A stretch of 64,000 nucleotides of DNA from Saxidomus purpurata (Eukaryota > Mollusca > Bivalvia > Venerida > Veneridae): positions 4,977,224-5,041,223 of the forward strand of contig JAFMSR010000007.1 of assembly GCA_022818135.1 (NCBI GenBank). Reading direction: 5' to 3'. How positions within the stretch are numbered: position 1 is the stretch's first letter; the number at the start of each line of letters is the position of its first letter. Position numbers and translations under genes: made by a program. Below are positions 28,301 to 43,300 of the stretch, piece after piece. The notes beneath the pieces were generated by a model. That model searched no databases, was not told where the DNA came from, and saw only the letters and a program-made list of their open reading frames with translations.

Positions 28301-31300
28301 TATCCATAAATCATGCACCCAGGTCAATACCTGTTTAACGCTGCGACAAAGAATATATAACATTTTCTTTTCTTACATACCTAATGAACGAAGGTACCTA
28401 ATTTGCACTAAATACGAAATCCGTTTGACATTCATTTGTGTCTTTGATATACTTTTTGCGTTCAACACTCTTATGATTTTTCAGCATAATATACAGCATA
28501 TCTTTCGAAACAGTTCATGCAAAATGCACTATTATTCCCCATCACGCCGTCCTCGAAAAGTGTATATTTGAGCTTGTCGACGGAATGTTTATGTTAAGGA
28601 CATTGTATACTACATGCAAGATGAAACTGAAACATTTCAGAAACCGTAACATGAATTAAAACCAAATTACAAATTGCACGCATTATGTTGATTTACATAC
28701 TGATTTGGTGCTGTCTGTCTGTCTGTGCATATCGTATGGGATTTTTCGCTTCATTGATTTTCGAATTAGTAAAGGGACTTTGAAAATGTTTTGGCTGTGG
28801 GGTTCGTTTTGGGGAGGCTGCGTTTTTGGTACGTGGCATTCCCTGTTTGATATTATTTTTGTTTTTTTTGGCGTACATCATATTCAGTAACATATTTTCT
28901 GCGCTTCATCTCATCATGTGCAAGCCTTGTCTATATGATTATTTTCATTATGATCTTTTCAGAATGCAACACCGTGCAATTTGTCACAGCTGATTTAGGA
29001 CAGCTATCTTGCTTTGTTTCCTCTGCCTGCAAATCTCTTGAATGTTGCATGAATGTGGAATCTATACATCGAACTATACATACCTTCATTAAAGTTGATG
29101 CTTGTGAATACATGCTGATGCTCGGAATTGAGAGATTCGTCCACAATATAAGTCTCGTCAACTACGATTTCGGCGATAAAGAACATTATTGGCTAAATGA
29201 TATAATGAGGATCGAGTGCGTATATTATTGAGTATAAAGAAATTTCTCAAAATGTCTTCATTTAATGTCCGTTTCATGAAATACCCCCATCTTGAACTAC
29301 ACTGACATAAAAAAACCACTGTGACATAGCTGTAATATAGAAACATCTTTATAATGTATGTTTTTGTACGACGTTCACCATTGCATAAAAACGGTAAGTT
29401 AAGATAAATTTAGAAACTTGAATCGTCTTAAACTAAGGTAATCATTTGAAATGTATTATTGAGCAGTTTATGATCATGCAGGCTATACACAGTTCTAAAT
29501 TAAACTATTGATGTTTATGTGATGAAACGTCTTTTTGCTTCATTTGTATAAACCAAAGTTGCAAAAACAGTTCGCAGCAGATTAATTCAGAAAACTGATT
29601 TTCTACTGCTATTTCCTCAATAAGGCTGTTTGAAAAATATCTAAATTCTGCAAACACCAGTGCATGAATGTAAGACGTTGAGATTCAAATTACTCGAATA
29701 GCACAATTATATTACTTAAAGTATTTTTTTTAATTTTCAAACTTTTCTCTTCCTAATGGCTTTAATATAGATGACCAAATGACCAGGCAATGTTAGTTTA
29801 CATAATGTAACATGTTTATTTTTCCCAGCTTCCAGCTGTTCGACCTTGAAGCGGAAGGAACATTTGTATTGAACTTGGACATTCTTGTATGTTTGGATGA
29901 TGAGAGTACAGACTGCATTATTCAGCAGACCGTTCTGTCTGATGCCATACTTCCAAAAACACCCTGTGTCACGGAAAACACGTTTGCAGTGTCGAGTATG
30001 CTTTTTTGAAATCACAATAACTGCCCTGCATTCACACAGTTGTATTTATTGATTTAACGATACCTTTCAACATTGTTTTGTATAAAACTAAAAGAACGTC
30101 CCGGAAATCGTCCAGCTTCACACCTGCTAACAACTCATCTTAAGAAATAACATACACAGGAGAATAATTATCATAATTATCAATAAGGCAGGAATCAATT
30201 AAAAATCAAACATATCCTGACAATCTTTCGCTAAATACATAAAACAGAGAACAATGAATACTAGTAAAAAGGTTACCCTTGTCAGTATGTAGCCGAAATC
30301 GTTTGGGTTTAAACTTCTTATAGTTATGCTATAACCACTTTTCTCTTTTAAACTTAAATTTGAAGCATTGATCTGGAATTGTTTAACAAGTAAAACAACA
30401 GAAACTAGGAGCCCTTTTAAACAATTCACTTTCCAGGGTAGAACAATAAACATATCACGTTTCAAAGCATGGCCAGTTACGGCTAGGGACAGAGATTTGC
30501 TCTCGTTATCACGTATGGTAGATGTTGCCAAGTTTCTTAGAATTCTATGGTCATCGTGTCATAAAATAGGAAATTAGGATCACAGTTTGTATAATGTTTC
30601 ACGTTTATTGCAGACTTTTCTCTGAGGGCATGGTTATCAACCCATGGGCATCTTGAAACGGATATGTTAGACAGATTGTCTATATCAAATCTGCTGGAAA
30701 CTCTTGGGCTTTCACATTATATGCGTGAAACCGAATGCGCTCTTAATGAAAAAACGGAAACGGACGGGAGAGGTAAGTTATGACAATTTCTGTCATGATT
30801 ATAGTACTAAAATATATTGAATGATCTTAAATGCAAATATTGAAAATATCAAATGTAATTATTTGATTGACTATTTAAAATGCTAAAAGACCATTCAACT
30901 CTTTAAAAGAACTAGTTTTGTCTCTGTACAAACTGAAAAATATCGCTACAGATAAAAAATATTTTTGTGGGATTGTATGGCAAAGAAAGTATTCCTGTTA
31001 ATATATTAGTGTTGTCATATAAGATATAAACTAGTTCCATTCTGGTGAAGAGTAATTACTTGAATATCAGTTATTCGCGCCACATGTTCTCGGTTGTTGT
31101 GGCTAACAAGTGGCCGCAGGTGTTTTTTTTACTTTTTTCGTTGCCATGCGATGTCACATTACGGTTAAGATTTGAATCTTACCTTATTCCTTGAAAATTG
31201 TAACTGCTTTATTGATGTATTTTACAGTCTCTGCAATAAATATTGTTTGTAATAAGCAACCATATTTTTATTAAGTATGTTTAGAACTTTTTCTGGTAAA

Positions 31301-34300
31301 ACATGTGAATAATGTGACAGTATTATAGTATCTATTTGAATTGATTGACCCAGATCTTTATAAAATCTCCTAAGACACTCTATTAGCAAACTATTCTATT
31401 CAGTTCGGTAAGTGCACACTTTGTAAAATCAAGAACTCAAAGGCTGACTGAATTATCAAGTACAGTCGCGTAGAAGAAGCAAAAATCCTGTTTTGATTGC
31501 TCTTATGTCGTTACATGTTATATGTCGAAATTTTGAACTCTTACTTTTTACATTAAATTACAAGACAAAGTATATGTATATACGAAATGTGATTTTAGTT
31601 CTTGATCTTAAATTTCATGACGGTAATCATTGTTTTCTATCCTGCTGATATTGTTCATAATGGAATTTGCCCAACTTCTGGCTTATTTGTTCATAAAATG
31701 CATCAGTTTGAAACTTATCTGCAGTAATTGAGATGACTTTAGGAAAATAACAGTTTTTGATTTAACGTTTTGAAAAGTATTGTCTTTTTCATTTATATTC
31801 ATTATTCACGTAAAAGACGTGTTGATTAACACTTATCCTTGAGTCTTGACAGTCTGACTCTTGGTCGGGACCATAAGCTAACTAATATGTTGCCAAACAA
31901 AACATGAAAGGAAGAGCGACCTTTGAAAATAAAACACAAAAGCTGCATTTTGCCATGCCAATTCCATCAAGCTCCTGGTTATATATAGGTAACTGAACAC
32001 AATAAACTTAATTTTGCACACATAAAATTAAGCGTTATGGTGTATAATACATGTAACAATTGTAACGTATTTTGTATATTTTAGGTTGCCTGTACAACAG
32101 AACCTTCAGTAATTTAGGAGAGAATGTCAGTTGCATTTTGACTTCCTGTACATCAATAGAATGTTGTTTACCTATTCCTGTATTTCAACACAGTTTCCAT
32201 ATACAAATGTATATAGATCCATGTAAACACCTACTAACAATAGAAGTTGACAATTATTTAAATACATATTCTCTGGTGGATTTTGATTGGTCAGCGTTCC
32301 ATGTTGTATCTCTAAAAGGAGTTGTCAGGATTGTGTAAGTCAGAAATTACATAACTTAAATTGTATTTGATATGTACTCAATCCGCTGTGCTTGACAGTT
32401 TTGATACAGGTACATTTCATGATTAAACAATAAAATATTTCCCATATTGGATGCGTTCAACATGTATTTTTTATAACTATCCATAAGTCACAAGCCATTT
32501 AGTTTGACTTGACTTGTCTGGCTTCGTAATTTGGAATGTAATACATTTGGTGTAAGAAATCCACTTGTTAGAATTCTAACAGAAACACTATTTCAGAAGT
32601 TTGTGAATTTTACCAATGTATTAAAAAGGCATTGTTTAAAGCTATGAATCATTAGAATCATTATAGATATATCTTTTCAGATACGCCATAGAAAACTTTG
32701 AAGGAGAGAATGTGTTCGTCATTACACTTCGTTTACAAGTATGCATGGAACAGAATGAGAACTGCTTCCTCAATGAGACCATATTTGATAGAGAAATGCT
32801 CCAAAAACGTATCTGCGAGTACCCTATAAGCGACACTTTTGCAAAGAAGGGTTTGTGCGGTTTTCTTCAATTGATTTTTCGACTAAGACTTTCCAGTAAT
32901 TTTTTTATTTTAAATATTGTACAAAGCCGGCCCTGGAATGTTGCTGTTCTTTCAAATATGCACACCTTATAAATTTTTCTTCCAGATTTTTCTTTTTTGG
33001 AATGGAAATACATGCATAATCTGCCTTACGAAGGACCGTTAACGTCGCCACACACAGATATATTGCTTGATGAACTAGGTCTCTCCTGGTTTTTGAAAAA
33101 TCAAAAGTGTGTGATAGAAATGAATGGAGACTGGCTTAATTGTAAGTGTTCCCAATATTCATTTATTCATATTGTTTCTTAGACTTGCATTGAAAACTAA
33201 TATCTTATTTGTAGACATTTAATAACGGAGCATTATTCTATAATGCCGAATTGCAGCTCGTAAACAAAATATACGTAATCTGGATGATAAGTGCATTACA
33301 ATACTGAAATAACATTTATTAACACTGCAGAACTAGTTTCAAAATCGTCACTTTTTCATTATGTGTAAACTGATATATAACTCTTAGAGAAGAACTCTTT
33401 ACGAATAAATCTATTGTTGTTATCTTGACATTTTGTACAGCACTGTCATTAAACAACTGATAAGATCATACTTTAAAAAGTAGCATCTATTTCGGGGGTC
33501 ATAAAGCTACCAGGAGAAATTGAAAACTAGTTCGCAACTTATCAAGTAACAGTTTCAATTATAGGAGGCTGCGTGTTTGGTATGTGGCATTCCCTGTTTG
33601 ATATTATTTTTGTTTTTATATTCCTTTCTAGTTTCATTACGTTTTGTGTTGTAGATTGTCAAAGTTTCACAGATCTTCAGCCTTTGCCTGAAAATATATT
33701 TTGTTCAATATCTGATGACTGCACACGGTTTAATTGCTGTGTCAATGAAGAAGCCATTGGAATTAATCTCGGCACAAATATAAGGCTTGACAGTTGTGGA
33801 TATAGATTAGAAGCATGCATTGAGAACTATTGCATGGAATTCTCAATATTTAATTTCAAATGGGGTACGACATTTATTACTTTACCATGATAACTAAAAG
33901 AAACATTGTACTGATTTCCAGTTTTATAGTTAAATGTCTGTCAGAACATAATGTATGTATACAATAAGTATTTACATTACATTATTAACCAAATAAGGCT
34001 CGTTTTCACTCTGACTATACTTTTCTTTTGTAGGTGAAGTAAAACGCCTAAACTTTGGAGGAATTATGAGGCTCGAGTATGTTGATTTTTGTGTCATTTG
34101 ATCATTTGCTTTTAACTTATACTATTGATAGTATACTTAATAAAAATAAATGAAAGCATTGAAATGGAAAGGTACGTATGGGATGTAAAATATATATCAC
34201 ATGTCGTTTATGTTTTAGCATTACAATTGATGACATTCCTTACGAAAACAAGTACTTGCTAGACGCAGAGATACACATTTGTTATGAATCATCATCTGTA

Positions 34301-37300
34301 TGCGAATCTAGTGTTGCATTTCTGCGAAAAGCATTCATAACAAAGCCATTGTGCGAGTCAAAAAGAGACTTTTACATAAGTGGTAAGCATTTTTAAGGAT
34401 ATATTAATCAAAATATATCTATAATAAGGAACGCTGTCGAAGACATTTCTGATAATTGAAAGTTGCTCGTTATTGACTTCTTAATATATGCTTTAGAGGT
34501 ATTGAAATGTTCTTATAAAATTAACCTGATGGTCTATTTAGCATTTGAACGTTGTATAAATTGATGAGTGGGACATACATTGTTGTATTTTAATATAGAA
34601 GATTAGTCGTTTACTCCGCTACACTAAATGAAAAAGAAAGCATGCAACTACTGCTGTCTTTCGTTACAAGAGCTTTCCAGTTAATGATCATTTGGGAAAT
34701 TTATTGATTTCATTTAATGATATTTTGTTTTGAAGACTTCTCTTTGCAAAACTGGTTGAAACAAGAGGAAATCATACCTGGATACAAACTATCTAATTAT
34801 CATTCAACCAAATTGTCAGAAGATCTCAACTTGGCTGCTTTTTATAAAGAAACACAATGTCAACTACCTGTTGATTCTCAGCATTCTTGGACGTCTCGTA
34901 TGTATCATTGGTTACTCTATTGAATTCAGAAAATATAAAAAAGGATTGTTTTATTAAACTCTTAATCGAAATTTCATATGCTTCTTTCTTTAATGGTAGT
35001 AACCTTTTACCTTTTTGCATTTTTTTAAATATAAATATACAAAATTCTTAAAGTACTTTATGATTTTAATATTTTTAGACTTAATCACTAAAGTGTATCC
35101 CTACCTTCGCAATGCACATCTAACAAGTGATTATGAATTTTCATATTATCAAAATACAGTATTAGGTTATCGTTGCCTGATAGTTCATGCACTTTCAACA
35201 TGTACTTGATATAATATTTTAGATAATATTCAAGAAGACGAAAAGTTCCAGATTCATTGTAAATGTCACCGATATTTATTTTCACCATATATGTTCATTT
35301 TACAAGTAATGTAACACGAGCTTTTAATTTTATGATTTATAGCATTAAAGACACTTGATAATGTGCAACCATTTGCACGTTAACTGGTCATAGTATCCAG
35401 GTAATATCGGTCCATATCATTGTTACATTAATGTAGTCAATTTAAATGACACTGCATTTCAAAGAATACATATGCATTATACTAGTTATACCTTTGACAT
35501 TAAAAGAACTGACTCACACTGTCTTTATCTGACCGTTGCTTTGGCACTTCTCCAAAACCCATTTAGATATAAATGCGTTACTCACAGTTATGATTTTATG
35601 AGCAAAGTTATAAAACTACATAACCCTGTAATTCATTAAAGCATTTATATCTTCTTTTGACTTTTTGTTAATCCGTAGGGACTCTTCTTAATCATAGAAA
35701 TTATCAACAATATTAATTTACCAATAGCAATACAGTGACTGATATTATGGATAATAGAAGCTTGTGTCTATTTGAAAATAGAGATATTTCACATGGTACA
35801 GTATATTTATTTCAAGCACAGTGTATCGGTGCAATGTTACATAAAACCAGAATTTTTTATGTCACCTAATAGTTGTGTTATTTTGTAGGCTGTCCATACA
35901 GTATCAACTTAGTTGGACTACCGTCGAATATGCATTGCACTATAAATGAAAGATGTACAAGCGTCACTTGCTGTTTGTTCGTTTCGACTTTGTCGAGAAA
36001 TATAGAGATTGTCATGGATATCAATCCATGTACATACAATTTACTTATCAGTATTGAAGAATATAGAATTGTACGACAGTTGTTTGACTACCAATGGGGT
36101 AGAGTAGAAGAACTATGGCTGTTTGGTGTAGTAAGAGTAAGGTAATGCCATAAAAATTTCCGATGAAACATCTGAAATAACAATGATATATGTAACAGAT
36201 TTAAACAAAGGGTATAAAAGGAGTTTCTCTGACGAAAAACATATTAAGTGAAAATGAAACTGTTTTTGATGATTAGATTCAAGTATATACACATGTTTCA
36301 GGAAAACCTATCATAATTGTTCAAATATACCTCGCAAGTCGTTGAAATTTTCATTGGACACAAAATAAGGTTAGCTAGCTAAAATGCAAGATTTTGGGAT
36401 AAATATCATGACTTATTAAAAAAGTAATTCTATTTTAAATCAACGCATTAACATTTAGCGGTACAACTCAAAGTTCATCGACAAACAGGCACAAACATTG
36501 TACAATATATGATATGCCATCAAATTACAATAAATGCAGAAACTGTTGTTACGGTTTGTATCCGTTTATAAGTACATTTGAGCGTCCGCTGGTTGTCATG
36601 TTTTAAATACATGATACACGGGCTGAAGATAAGAGCGTATCGAAATAAATTTGCGCTTTGATGAGAAAAACATAAAAAGAAACATTCAAAATCATTAACA
36701 TAGTTTATGTGGGGAATTATCTGTCAATCAGCAGAATATATTTAAAATATTTCGCGGTTTCAATAAGGGCAGCAACTGTTTGCAGATGACACCCGATAAG
36801 ACTGTTCGGTCAGTACTCAGATGCCTGGCGTCATGCATTATCGAAATATCTCTTAGCCAGTCTTGCACAAATAAAGCGCACTTTACGATCATCGTTTGAA
36901 ATATTGTACACAGACTGTAAACTTAGCGCGAGAACTTTACTCTTTTTCATAACATGCATAGTGACCGAAAATATTCTCCCTATTTCACGTACAGTTTTAA
37001 TGCGCCGCGTTGCATAACCTGACATTGCTGTAGAAACGATCGTCTTAAAATGCGTGGAGGAGACCTTTTGGAAACTTCTCTCATGTATAATTCACAAATC
37101 CTTTCTGTTCTCAGATAGCCTTTCAAATATTTCAATAGTGCAATATTTCAAATGATAAGATGGTTTTCCTTAAACTTTGGTAAACCGTTAAAATAATCCT
37201 TTGAAACAGAGATGCCATTGTTGTTTCATTATTATATTTTGTCAGCGGATTTAAAGGATAAGAATTATGAATAAAGTAAATAATGAAAGTAAAATGTTTT

Positions 37301-40300
37301 GGCATTAGAGGAATCATTGAACCTGCCTATGGGGTGGGGGTTGATAATTTATCATATGAATTAATACCGTATTTGTCCTGTGCATATCTGCACGCATTAC
37401 TGTTTGTCGGACTATGTAGTCATATACAAAGCATTCAGCATTCAACAAGGGTCTTTTTACTCGTTATTTTACACGGTTTAATAAACGGAAGAATATAAAA
37501 ATAAAGTCGAAGAAATTCTCTTTTGCAGACAGTATTTGCATTTGTCATATTTCTTGTGTTGTGGAAGACACATGGGTACGCACCGTTTTAAGGTATGACC
37601 TGAAATGCGTACAGGTTATTAATATTGCTATTTCAGTGTATCTCTATATCATCTTGATGGACAAGGAAAATTCCTTGCTAACATGAACACAAAGGTATGC
37701 CTTGAGTCAAGCAGTAATTGCTCGCAAGACACAGATGTGATGACCGATGTACTTCTCCCCCAGGAACAATGTAACTGGAGTTTTGATTTTATTGATCCTG
37801 GTAAGAAAGTTTTTCATATAATGCGCCACCTGTCATTGTATGTTCTCCAATTAAAATATGTTCCTTTGACTATCGGGCCTAACTTTTCTTTCTATGGTTG
37901 TGTTTTCTTAAGAAACAACTCGGTTATTGCCTTTGTTTGAGAGGTAGTAGTTGTATGTCTTTTCAGTTTGACTACCCCAAAAGGACGATATTTAAATTGC
38001 TACAAAGTCTTGACTTTCTTATTACAGGCATCACGAATGTGAATGTCCGTCCCGTCTTATCTTACACAAAGCCAAGTACATGTATTACTCGTGCTATTCT
38101 GCTTAAACCTATTCCACATGTTCATTAACACAAAATTAATCACAACGACATGTTATTTACTTTTGTATGACATTGTATTTATAATAGGGTTATTAGTATA
38201 GTACCGTGATCCAGGATGCCGGATTTGCTCGAGTCGTGCGTCGGATCTTACGAGTGCGTAGCACGAGTATGATCCGACCTCGACGAGAGCCAATCCGGCT
38301 TATGGATCACATTACTATACTAATAACCCTTTTATTATATACCTTTTGACACTTGTTACCGTGAATAAACTAAATCAAAAGACATTTTAAGCATAAAATT
38401 GAAGAAAAACTCTTTTTAACGCGAAATATACGTAGTGTGCGACGTCCTTTTGTTGACGTCATCGTATAAACAAGTGGTAACGGCCCACTCAAGCGGCGTT
38501 ATAAACGTCATGTGTATTTTAGGGCTAATTGAATGCACTCTTACAAATAATGCCGCACTGTCTGTATTGCACGTACATACAATACGGATATTTTTTCTAT
38601 CAGGCCGTATTTGATGGTTAAATAATGACTATATTTTTTACAGAATATTTATAGGTATATAATAAATAGTGTTATTGCCCTTTTGTAGCAAGTTTTCAAT
38701 AAGAAAGTATAATATCGCAAGTATCAATGGTGGTACTGCATTGAAACTCCACAGTAGGTATACTATATAATGCATGCAAGGCTATAATGACAAGTTGAAA
38801 CTATATTTCATATTTTATAGAGATTTTGCTCATTTGTACGTAGCAAATATATATGCATGCAAAGTCATTGTGTCTGCACATTGGCACCGTTCAAGCTGTG
38901 TTCAGTTATTCTTGGTACTATTAAAGTTTTTTTAATATGTGTAGTAAAACATTCTTGTCTCACTTTTTACTTTTGCACTGATATCTCTTTTTTTGTAACC
39001 AGCGCATAAACGGGGGTGTTAATCGCTTCCATTGATAGTTCTAGCTACAAAATACTTCCAATAATTTTGAAAGGTTTATTGAACTTAGGTTTTGAAATAA
39101 TGGTAAAATTTAGCATATTTTCTGGTCTTGTTTCTTATTCAGAGTTTGACCTGGCAAACTGGCATAACTTTTACCATATATCGGCGGGAGAACCCTTGAG
39201 CAATATGTACATTGGTATACTTTTGAATGACCTAGGACTGACACCATACTTGGGGGACCAATGCTTGCCTTCAGATAAACTATATGACGGTAATGAAGAC
39301 AATTGGAAAAGAGGTAAACTTTCCATCCAAATACCTGATACTCCTAAGCAACATTTAGACGAGCTAGCAGTGTATTATAATAAATCAATTCAAGCTCAGA
39401 TGTCACCTTAGTTTTAGTTTATTCAGCTAGTTTGTTATCCATTTCACATAATTTACACAGAATTAAAAGTGCCTTTGGTATATTTGGCAGATAACTGATG
39501 CACGCTTGTACATTTGGTTTGATTAAATACTTTTAAATTTTTCAGAGTGTCCATTCGAAACTGAAACATCTCAACTTCCAGATTCAACTGTTTGCAACTT
39601 ATCGGATTCTTGTACACATATTCGGTGCTGTACTGATGTTGGTCAAATACAACGGAATATAAACTTCAACTTGCATATTGATATTTGTTCACACAAATTA
39701 AAAGTCGGTATTGAAAACCTGCAGTATGAAGTCGGCCTTTTAGAGTTTTCATGGGGAGAAGAGCACATATTCAGCATAAATGGAGTGTTTCGAATACGGT
39801 AATTGTTTAAAGATAGTGCCCAAAAGCAATCATATTTATATTAGATATGCATTTATATCTTTTATGGGTTTTTCCCTGTAGCTAAATAATGTGTAGTATG
39901 GTATATTGGTCAAAACGTTTGGTGCAATTATTAGCATACATATCGATATGTCTTCCTTTTGCAGATATACCATTTTCAACATGAACAATGAAGGGAACCT
40001 TATTGTATCCTTGCAAATAAGCGTTTGTTTCAGTGCTGTCTATGGTTGCACCGAAACGTTTGATGTGCTTAAGAATACAAGACTGAAAAAGCCACTGTGT
40101 GAATACAATTCCGATTACAATATAAAAGGTAATTTCACTGCTTACTTCCATATGTCTGACTTTGTGGTCTGTAAATAATCGTATCACCGCTGGACACCAT
40201 ATTGATTTAAAAGTTTATTTATCACATCTTGATATAAAGACACTTAAAAAATTTGGAAGAGTTTGAGAGAATATGTATTTATCATTTGCAAATTCAGGAT

Positions 40301-43300
40301 TCTCGTTGCAAAACTGGCTAGAAAACAAGCAGCTAGATGTTGGAAATTTAAACACTTTATCATTAGCCATATTGTACGAAGACCTTGGAATTTCCTCGTA
40401 TCTAGAGCCAGAGGAATGCCAAATAAACGAAAACGTGTCTGACACCGGTTGGCAACAAGGTTAGTAAAGGCACAGCGTTGATGACAATAATACAAAATGA
40501 AATTAATTCTTCACAGGGCAAAGGGACATTTCGATCGAATATGTGCAAATATAAAACTCAATTTTGGAGTGTACTGCATTGAAACGGTCAATTACTAGGA
40601 GGAAAATCCTAATTTAATAGAAAACATGTGTTCCACCTCTTGCCATTGAAGGCCAATGCTTTGTTTCTGACAAACCCCCTGGAAAATATCTAACTAAATA
40701 TGGTACAACATAATTTCATTATGTTTTATAAAGTGAGAACCATAGATAAAAATTTGGAAGTTCTGTAAGTCTACACTTGCTTGCAAACTGCTCTCCGACC
40801 AAGAGAGTTAAAGCAACAGATAAACTCATTTAAAGTTAATATTTCCACTGTGCAGTTAGAAAACACTAAACAATATCAATGTATATTTAATAAGTTCTGC
40901 TGATATATATATGATTATGTATTCAGATGATATTCTCTCATAACAAACCTGTCAAAAATGAATTCAAACAAAGACAAATAAACATAACTAACTAACTAAC
41001 TTTGAATACAGTCTCGAAATTAAAATATATGTAAATCAATAATATAAAATCTTACTGTATTTAGATCATACAATATATAGAAAACAGTAACACGGATGAT
41101 AGCTTCAGAATTTCTAAAAATAGGTGTTTTGATTCTACTTTTATTCCTTATAACAATTTGTGTTACATGCCTTTGCAAACATTTAAACAAGTTCTTTAAA
41201 GATGTCTACGTTGGTGTTAGAAATAGAATAGTTAATTATGTGTTATCTGTTTTATTATTTTTGTTTATAAACCATGAGTCTAGTAAGAATTTGATAAAAA
41301 ATAGATATTTTTAACATTGTTCTATATCATTTTCAGAATGTGCATTATCGGTGGAACTTCAACCCTTGCAACCTGAAATGTTTTGCACATTGCTGCCCTC
41401 CTGTACCAGTATCAAATGTTGCCTCCGTTCCAAAAGTCTCCAAAGGAAATTTGAGACAAGTGTTGACATAAACATATGTGATATGACTCTAAATATCAAC
41501 GTAGAAAAACTCGTGTTCAGCATAAAACTTTATGACTTTGATTGGGGTTTGTTTTAAAGTTTAAAGATATTCAGATATTTAATTTTCGAATTTTACAAGT
41601 CTATCTCATTTTAAGACATACTTGATATATATAACATTACCAAAATCAAAGGATGTCACTCTTTGAGAAAAAGATACTATTGGTAAATTAAATTTTCCAT
41701 GATTCTGTTTCTTTCCTCAAGGAAAATGTTAAAACGTTAGTTGTTTAAATATTTTACTCGAAGATAGAACATCGATCTGGGTGTGTATATTCAAAATAGT
41801 GAAATCTTCACTTTTGTCACATATTATCTGTCAATACGAAGAAAAAGTGTATTGTATTTTTCAGGGTTGACAAAGGAGTTTAGTCTTTTTAGTGTTATAA
41901 GAATAAGGTAAGTCTTTTGTTGATATTTATTATTTACCTTTGATAGTATGAAGTAAATGAAGACGAAATTAAACAACAGTGTGCTTGTTTTATTGTTTTA
42001 TGATTTCTATATTTTCATGTATTATCTTTTTATTTAGGGATTTCTCTACAAAATACATAAAATTACAACACATAAATTTGAAATTAAACTTTTGATAAAT
42101 GTTACCTACTTGGTTAATACAATCGTTTCAAAATTTTTACTGAATCTTAGAAATTCATTTTCCCTATTAAAAGGTCACTTTCGCGTATATTAAAATGTGT
42201 TGGGTATTAAACAGCTAGAAACGTGCAGACGCAAATTTTGCTCATACTACTTAGCAAGGCCTGTTCCGTTTTCAGCTAACTCTTTTTGAAGTACTTGGGG
42301 TATTTTTCCATTCTGTTACAGTTACACAATTCACAAATTGTCAAATGCAGCGAAGTTTTTTGCCACGGCACACATGGCAGTTTGTCTTGAGTCCAACGGG
42401 CCGTGTGAAATCAACATCACTATTTTCAACAACACAGTCTTACCAATACAGCCATGCGTTCTGGATTCAGGGTTTATCATATCTAGTAATTGTTTTCATT
42501 GTTTTCAATGATTTACCTCAGTTTTTAACTTTTGACTAATTTCTCAAATATGCCGCACAAAACATAAATAATTTGTTTCTCGTAAAGGTGAACTCCGGTG
42601 CTGTATGAGATGCTTTAAACTTTAAAGCAATTCGTAACATAGTAAAAACCCCACGAAGGGTTATCAAATGGTTGTTAAAATTACTGCCAACATCTTTATA
42701 TTTTATATAATATTTTGTGATGTAGAGTTTTAAAATAATCACAATGTCTGCATGTGACAGTTCGGTCAAATAAAAGACATATGTTTTACCATGACATAGA
42801 TGAATCCAAATCTGCATAAATACAAATTTTCGGTACTAGCACGGATTTCACCTTTAAGATATTTTAATAGATGTTTTACTTATACATTTATATCTCCTTG
42901 CCCCATAGGGGCATACAATATTACATAATAAATTGATATTGTAATATTACAATAAAAAGAGTAAAGGTAGTGCAACAACATTCGCAAACAGCACTTCCAT
43001 TCATCATAACTGCCAAAAGTGATAAATACCTATACGTCTGTTTAACGTTTCTTTTAATCAACCAGAAATGTTTTAGGTTATGAAAACATTGTAGTGGATA
43101 TTTTGTTAATTGAAATTTACAGTCAAATAGTAAACCATTGTAAAAGCTTGCAAAGGTTTTTATGAAGTATGCGTTTTAGAAATATAGAAGCAATATGATT
43201 GTAAAGCTGTCTATCATTTTGATGTGTGATAGGTTCAATTTTATTGCAATCTGGATTTTAAAACTGCCTGTCCTTATTCAATTCTACATAGATGAACACA

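Noticed and set aside
30199..30531. 110-codon minus-strand open frame
   Set aside because: No family motif, intronic, and no splice or start context. Probably chance in AT-rich DNA.
33573..33890. Hydrophobic N-terminus (M-F-G-M-W-H-S-L-F-D-I-I-F) in frame with exon A of cassette 14, looking like a secreted start
   Set aside because: The segment is part of a repeat also found at 28811-28868 and is followed by a pyrimidine tract and a good acceptor at 33655. It is intronic.
39016..39411. 131-codon open frame as an independent gene
   Set aside because: Its middle is exon D of cassette 15 (39143-39313). Both flanks are intron read-through.
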